Below are positions 6,006-8,197 of a stretch of DNA of 8,197 bases, piece by piece. Location of the stretch: assembly GCA_023230425.1 (NCBI GenBank), contig JALNXI010000084.1, forward strand, positions 1 to 8,197. The letters run 5' to 3'. The DNA comes from Methanoculleus sp. (GTDB taxonomy: Archaea; Halobacteriota; Methanomicrobia; Methanomicrobiales; Methanoculleaceae). The notes beneath the pieces are model-generated. The model saw only the letters and a list, made by a program, of their open reading frames with translations, did no database searches and had not been told where the DNA came from. The translations under genes and the position numbers were made by a program. Position 1 is the stretch's first letter, and each line of letters opens with the position of its first letter.

Positions 6006-6015
6006 AATATAAATA
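6006..6015 (-). promoter_or_regulatory. TATA-like box for the metallophosphoesterase gene
   Basis: Read on the minus strand this is TATTTATATT, the most AT-rich patch in the neighbourhood. Its 3' end is 21 nt from GTG 5984, so the predicted start of transcription falls at or near the GTG. An AGGAG lies between box and GTG, but about 14 nt upstream and too far to be an ordinary Shine-Dalgarno sequence. Confidence 0.5.
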
Positions 6016-6023
6016 CGATCCGA

Positions 6024-6041
6024 CTGGCCGGTGCCGGCCAG
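6024..6041 (-). terminator. Hairpin directly after the YjdF-like gene
   Basis: CTGGCCG-GTGC-CGGCCAG is a perfect 7-bp stem with a four-base loop, one base beyond the stop codon of the minus-strand membrane protein gene. On the minus strand it is followed by moderately T-rich DNA that also holds the promoter of the next gene. Archaeal termination relies mainly on T-rich tracts, so the hairpin may instead protect the 3' end. Confidence 0.4.
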
Positions 6042-6042
6042 A

Positions 6043-6708
6043 TCAGCGACCGCGAGTCAGATCGACCGGGTCGCCCATGATCTCGGCCGGTTCCGGGCCG
6101 GAGGACGGATCGGGGAAGAGTCGGATAAATCGATGCTCCTCCGCTCTCCCGAGGGCTATAGCGGCGAAGGCGGCCACAATCACCGCCCCGACAAGATCCA
6201 TGATGAGGTCCCACATGGTGTCGGTGTTCCCGAGCTGGAGGTTCGTGCCAAAGACCTGGTCGACCGCAAACTCGTAGATCTCCCATACCGCCCCTGCTGC
6301 CAGCGTGGAGACCAGGATGAAGACGACGAACGCCGGCCTCGTCAGACGGACGTCTCCGCGGTGCTCAGCGAGGGCCGCGAGAGAGAAGGCGAGGAGCGCG
6401 ATGGTGGCCGAGGAGACGAGATGGGTCAGTTTGTCGTAGTAGGGCGCGAGGGTGACATAGTAGCCACCGACGTGGCCCATGACGTGGAGGTAGAGGGAGA
6501 CGGCGATGAAGAGGTTGACCTCCCAGGGCAGGCAGAGGCGCATGTTTCTCGTCATGAGGGACGGCGCCATCGTGAGGAGGAAGGCGAAACCCGCCGAGAG
6601 CCCGAGGAAGTACTCGCCTGCCGTGATGGTGGAGGCTGCGCTCAGGAGAATAAGCCCCTGGATGAAGTAGGTAAGGTAGATCCCGCGCGACGGGTCCGGG
6701 CATGCCAT
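6043..6708 (-). CDS. YjdF/DUF2238-like integral membrane protein
   Basis: The 221-residue product has about six hydrophobic segments (near 11-29, 32-51, 63-79, 97-114, 125-142, 166-187) and a polar C-terminal tail rich in Pro and acidic residues. Two conserved-looking polar patches sit at membrane edges: Y91-D-K-x-x-H96, and W142-E-I-Y-E146 followed by D163-T-M-W-D167-L-I-M-D171. This Y-D-K-L-x-H plus W-E-x-x-E plus D-x-x-x-D pattern resembles the YjdF/DUF2238 membrane family, of unknown function. The frame is open to 6861, but residues upstream are Arg/Pro-rich and unlike protein. ATG 6744 lies inside the TATA-like box, so ATG 6708 is preferred; with that box the mRNA would be almost leaderless. 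Function not assigned. Confidence 0.75.
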   Translation of the reverse strand: MACPDPSRGIYLTYFIQGLILLSAASTITAGEYFLGLSAGFAFLLTMAPSLMTRNMRLCLPWEVNLFIAVSLYLHVMGHVGGYYVTLAPYYDKLTHLVSSATIALLAFSLAALAEHRGDVRLTRPAFVVFILVSTLAAGAVWEIYEFAVDQVFGTNLQLGNTDTMWDLIMDLVGAVIVAAFAAIALGRAEEHRFIRLFPDPSSGPEPAEIMGDPVDLTRGR

Positions 6709-6735
6709 GGATGTGCTGAGATGATGATCCGGGGC

Positions 6736-6747
6736 ATTATACATAAT
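6736..6747 (-). promoter_or_regulatory. TATA box for the YjdF-like gene
   Basis: On the minus strand this reads ATTATGTATAAT, itself an inverted repeat (ATTAT-GT-ATAAT). TATAAT begins 33 nt before ATG 6708, predicting transcription starting within a few bases of that ATG. The rest of the 180-bp gap up to 6889 is GC-rich with no recognisable gene. Confidence 0.5.
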
Positions 6748-6889
6748 CGTCGCGGTGGTGGTCTCCGGGATCAGAGTGGCTGCCCCCGGACTCCGTCCTC
6801 GGAATGTCACAGCCAACCGGGGCGGGACTGCCGGCCGTTGCGGTCGCCTCCGCGCCCTCACGGGAGAATATTTGATTAACTAGCAGTTG

Positions 6890-6897
6890 TATAAATT
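6890..6897 (+). promoter_or_regulatory. TATA box of the aIF-1A gene
   Basis: TATAAATT is the best archaeal TATA match in the window and sits in a locally AT-rich stretch. Transcription should begin about 25-30 nt downstream, near 6915-6922, leaving a leader of about 20-27 nt before CTG 6942 or about 90 nt before GTG 7008. Confidence 0.65.
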
Positions 6898-6927
6898 GGA
6901 CACACAAAGGACCAAATACTCTGGAGC

Positions 6928-6945
6928 ATGGGGTTGATGAACTGA
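6928..6945 (+). promoter_or_regulatory. Five-codon upstream ORF overlapping the putative CTG start of aIF-1A
   Basis: ATG GGG TTG ATG AAC TGA runs in a different frame from aIF-1A. Its second ATG (6937) has GGAG at 6923-6926, ten nucleotides before it. The TGA at 6943-6945 overlaps the CTG at 6942-6944 as CTGA, the geometry expected for termination-reinitiation coupling. Alternatively, ATG 6937 is the true start and a single base has been lost after it: one extra base before 6942 would join the two frames. Confidence 0.35.
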
Positions 6946-7268
6946 CAGATCCTACAAAGCGCAAACCCGAATCCAAAGGGGGGGAAGCGGGAGAGGAGAT
7001 TATCCGCGTGCGCCTGCCGAACAAGAGGAACCGGGAGATGTTCGGTAGCGCTGAATTGATGCTCGGGGCAAACCATATCAGGATCCGCTGTTTCGACGGG
7101 GTGACGCGCACCGGGCGGATCAAGGGCAAGATCAAGAAGAAGGTCTGGATACGGGAAGGAGATGTCCTGGTCGTCGTCCCCTGGAGTTTCCAGGACGAGA
7201 AGTGCGATATCATCTACCGCTACACGAGACCCCAGGTGGAGTGGCTCCGGAAGAACCGGTATCTCTGA
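6942..7268 (+). CDS. eif1A: Translation initiation factor aIF-1A, non-standard start
   Basis: The product is archaeal initiation factor 1A, an S1/OB-fold protein that binds the ribosomal A-site region of the small subunit during start-codon selection. The core is unmistakable: I-R-V-R-L-P-N-K-R-N (21-30), M-L-G-A-N-H-I-R-I-R-C, K-G-K-I-K-K-K-V-W-I-R-E-G-D, V-V-V-P-W-S-F-Q-D-E-K, and Y-T-R-P-Q-V-E-W-L-R-K. The first usual start in frame is GTG 7008, giving 86 residues, but that begins inside the core and drops the basic N-terminal tail the family has. Upstream the frame is open to 6876 and contains T-D-P-T-K-R-K-P-E-S-K-G-G-E-A-G-E-E, a convincing tail, with no ATG, GTG or TTG. CTG 6942 would start it (108 residues, normal length). 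Gene identity is near certain; the start is not. Promoter: TATA box at 6890. Confidence 0.9.
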   Translation: MTDPTKRKPESKGGEAGEEIIRVRLPNKRNREMFGSAELMLGANHIRIRCFDGVTRTGRIKGKIKKKVWIREGDVLVVVPWSFQDEKCDIIYRYTRPQVEWLRKNRYL

Positions 7269-7269
7269 A

Positions 7270-7281
7270 ATTCTTTTTCTG
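7270..7281 (+). terminator. T-rich terminator after aIF-1A
   Basis: ATTCTTTTTCTG (with five consecutive T) begins two bases after the TGA of aIF-1A. A T-rich tract on the coding strand is what archaeal RNA polymerase needs for intrinsic termination. Confidence 0.5.
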
Positions 7282-7309
7282 AACAAGAGCTTTCCCTGCA
7301 CGGCTGTTG

Positions 7310-7339
7310 GCGGGAGAGGAGGGGGCTGCCTTCTCCCGC
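7310..7339. terminator. Inverted repeat in the convergent gap
   Basis: GCGGGAGA (7310-7317) and TCTCCCGC (7332-7339) form a perfect 8-bp stem with a 14-nt loop. It lies between the 3' ends of aIF-1A and the pilin-like gene and could shield or terminate transcripts from both sides; on the minus strand a run of A's complementing the T tract follows it, so it lacks its own T tail in that direction. Confidence 0.35.
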
Positions 7340-7362
7340 GCGGGCGGCGGGTTCAAATGGGG

Positions 7363-8130
7363 TTAGATGCCGAGGATCTTGATCTCGTACTCTTTTATGA
7401 CGAGTTTCTTCACCCCTGACAGGGTATAGGCGCCGCCCGAACCGCTCATCTTTAGCGAACCGGTCAGGTAGCTCTCCCACGCCACGGAATGGTCGTTGTC
7501 GGCGTCTTTGGTGTATGTCACTGTGACATCGCCGGCGTTGTCGGTAGGTTTGTGTACGGTCGTGTTCTCCAGGCTCATCCTCACCGTCGCCATCCCCGAC
7601 TTCGCCATCCGTTCGTCGGCGGTGATGTTCATGATGTAGACGACGAACGTCTTTGTGGGCGGGTCTGTTGTCGTGTCGACGTCGCAGAACCACCGCGGCT
7701 CGGCAAGCATCGCTGAGCCCGTCGCATCCTCCTGGCGCGTCATCACCGCGCCGTTCTCAAGGGTGATCACCTCGGTGCCGCGGTCGGACCGGTAGATCAG
7801 GGCGCCGGGAGAGAACTCAATGTCGGGATTGGTACCTTTGATCCTGAATTTCGGTGCATTCCCGCCAGCATTAGCACTGATCACCTCCAGCGTCCCCCCG
7901 CTCACCTGGAGCGTCGCCTCCTTGTAGGGCACGTTCTTGAAGCAGAGGCTCTTCATATCGTTCTGGATGACGATCATCGCTCGCTCCATGTTCTTCACGT
8001 CGGTGTTGCTCTGCTCTTTCATGAGCACCGGGTAGCCGTAGAGCGTAACGAGGCCGATGCCGCTGATGACGATCCCGAGGATCAGGATGAACCCGATCGC
8101 CTCCGAGACTGCCTTTTCATTCATCTTCAC
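7363..8130 (-). CDS. Type IV pilin-like protein, DUF7289 type
   Basis: The 255-residue product begins with an archaeal type III (prepilin-like) signal: a short polar head, N-E-K-A (4-7), then V-S-E-A-I-G and a hydrophobic helix to about residue 34. Pilin peptidase would be expected to cut after E-K-A. The mature part is mostly beta-like with Asn/Thr/Gly-rich loops. The stretch N-M-E-R-A-M-I-V-I-Q-N-D-M-K-S (47-61), followed by a strand around V-S-G-G-T-L, fits the DUF7289 proteins common in methanogens and haloarchaea, of unknown role but presumed envelope-exposed pilin-like. Cys63 and Cys149 could pair outside the cell. GTG 8130 is chosen over ATG 8124 because GGGGAGG ends nine bases before the GTG. 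It lies 15 nt after another minus-strand gene, so the two are likely co-transcribed. Confidence 0.82.
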   Translation of the reverse strand: MKMNEKAVSEAIGFILILGIVISGIGLVTLYGYPVLMKEQSNTDVKNMERAMIVIQNDMKSLCFKNVPYKEATLQVSGGTLEVISANAGGNAPKFRIKGTNPDIEFSPGALIYRSDRGTEVITLENGAVMTRQEDATGSAMLAEPRWFCDVDTTTDPPTKTFVVYIMNITADERMAKSGMATVRMSLENTTVHKPTDNAGDVTVTYTKDADNDHSVAWESYLTGSLKMSGSGGAYTLSGVKKLVIKEYEIKILGI

Positions 8131-8139
8131 GGTTCTTCG

Positions 8140-8146
8140 CCTCCCC
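8140..8146 (-). promoter_or_regulatory. Strong Shine-Dalgarno sequence deciding the GTG start
   Basis: Minus-strand GGGGAGG, nine nucleotides before GTG 8130 and fifteen before ATG 8124. Its first G is the last base of the TAG stop of the upstream gene, a tight operon junction. Confidence 0.65.
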
Positions 8147-8197
8147 TAAACTCCCTTTGAGTCATACTGGATCATGTTCCATCCCGCGCCTGTGGTG
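8146..8197 (-). CDS. C-terminal end of an upstream gene, possibly another pilin-like protein (partial)
   Basis: One minus-strand frame is open from the window edge to TAG at 8146-8148 and encodes T-T-G-A-G-W-N-M-I-Q-Y-D-S-K-G-V. The sequence reads like the end of a secreted or pilin-like protein, and the stop abuts the Shine-Dalgarno sequence of the next gene, which is the usual arrangement for co-transcribed genes. A competing frame stops earlier, at TGA 8162-8164 region, and gives an unlikely His/Arg-rich peptide. Only 16 full codons are present, so the family is a guess from context. Confidence 0.5.
   Translation of the reverse strand, partial: TTGAGWNMIQYDSKGV

Noticed and set aside
6031..6879. 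282-residue plus-strand ORF opposite the YjdF-like gene
   Set aside because: Charged, low-complexity antisense of a clear multi-pass membrane protein.
6978..6984. Run of seven G as a frameshift site in aIF-1A
   Set aside because: The same frame reads a plausible tail before the run and the conserved core after it, so no shift is needed here; any indel would have to lie further upstream, near 6937-6942.
6737..7301. Minus-strand ORFs of 158 and 141 residues across the aIF-1A locus
   Set aside because: They are antisense to the conserved aIF-1A core and cover its promoter; no motif or plausible start.
1..8197. CRISPR arrays, tRNA or rRNA genes
   Set aside because: No regularly spaced direct repeats, no cloverleaf with a CCA-adjacent T-arm motif and no rRNA signature sequences were seen on either strand.

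Overview
The window looks like a chromosomal segment of a GC-rich methanogenic archaeon, most likely Methanomicrobiales and close to Methanoculleus. The evidence is an archaeal translation initiation factor aIF-1A, an archaeal type IV pilin-like protein of the DUF7289 kind, TATA-box rather than sigma-type promoters, GTG starts, and short single-gene transcription units on both strands. The organism is inferred from protein character alone; no database was searched.

Layout, left to right. Bases 1-113 are the right end of an IS200/IS605 (IS1341-type) element: the last 35 codons of tnpB, folded on the RNA level into four consecutive hairpins that fit an omegaRNA, with host DNA starting at about 114. 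Next on + come an HI0933/YhiN-type flavoprotein (181-1413), a short transglutaminase-like protein (1542-1943) and a small BofA-like membrane protein (1998-2273). A flavodoxin on the minus strand (2304-2789) is divergent from a 59-residue orphan gene (2918-3097). Ketopantoate reductase (3108-4052, minus) is divergent from an ATP-cone plus Mrr-type nuclease fusion (4226-5056, plus). Two minus-strand envelope genes follow: a membrane-anchored YkuE-like metallophosphoesterase (5064-5984) and a YjdF/DUF2238-like membrane protein (6043-6708). Then aIF-1A (6942-7268, plus), and a minus-strand pair of probable pilin-like genes (7363-8130 and the C-terminal tail of another at 8146-8197).

Most genes appear to be individually transcribed housekeeping or envelope genes, with little sign of one shared pathway. 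The only clear operon-like junction is the pilin-like pair at the right edge, with a 15-nt gap and a strong Shine-Dalgarno sequence. TATA-like boxes sit about 20-42 nt upstream of several starts, and two of these genes look leaderless or nearly so.

The two most interesting items are (1) the omegaRNA-like end of a TnpB element with a readable putative guide, and (2) the start of the aIF-1A gene. Upstream of the conserved core there is no in-frame ATG, GTG or TTG; the conserved-looking N-terminal tail runs back to a CTG that overlaps the stop codon of a five-codon upstream ORF. This could be start-codon autoregulation by an initiation factor, or a frameshift.
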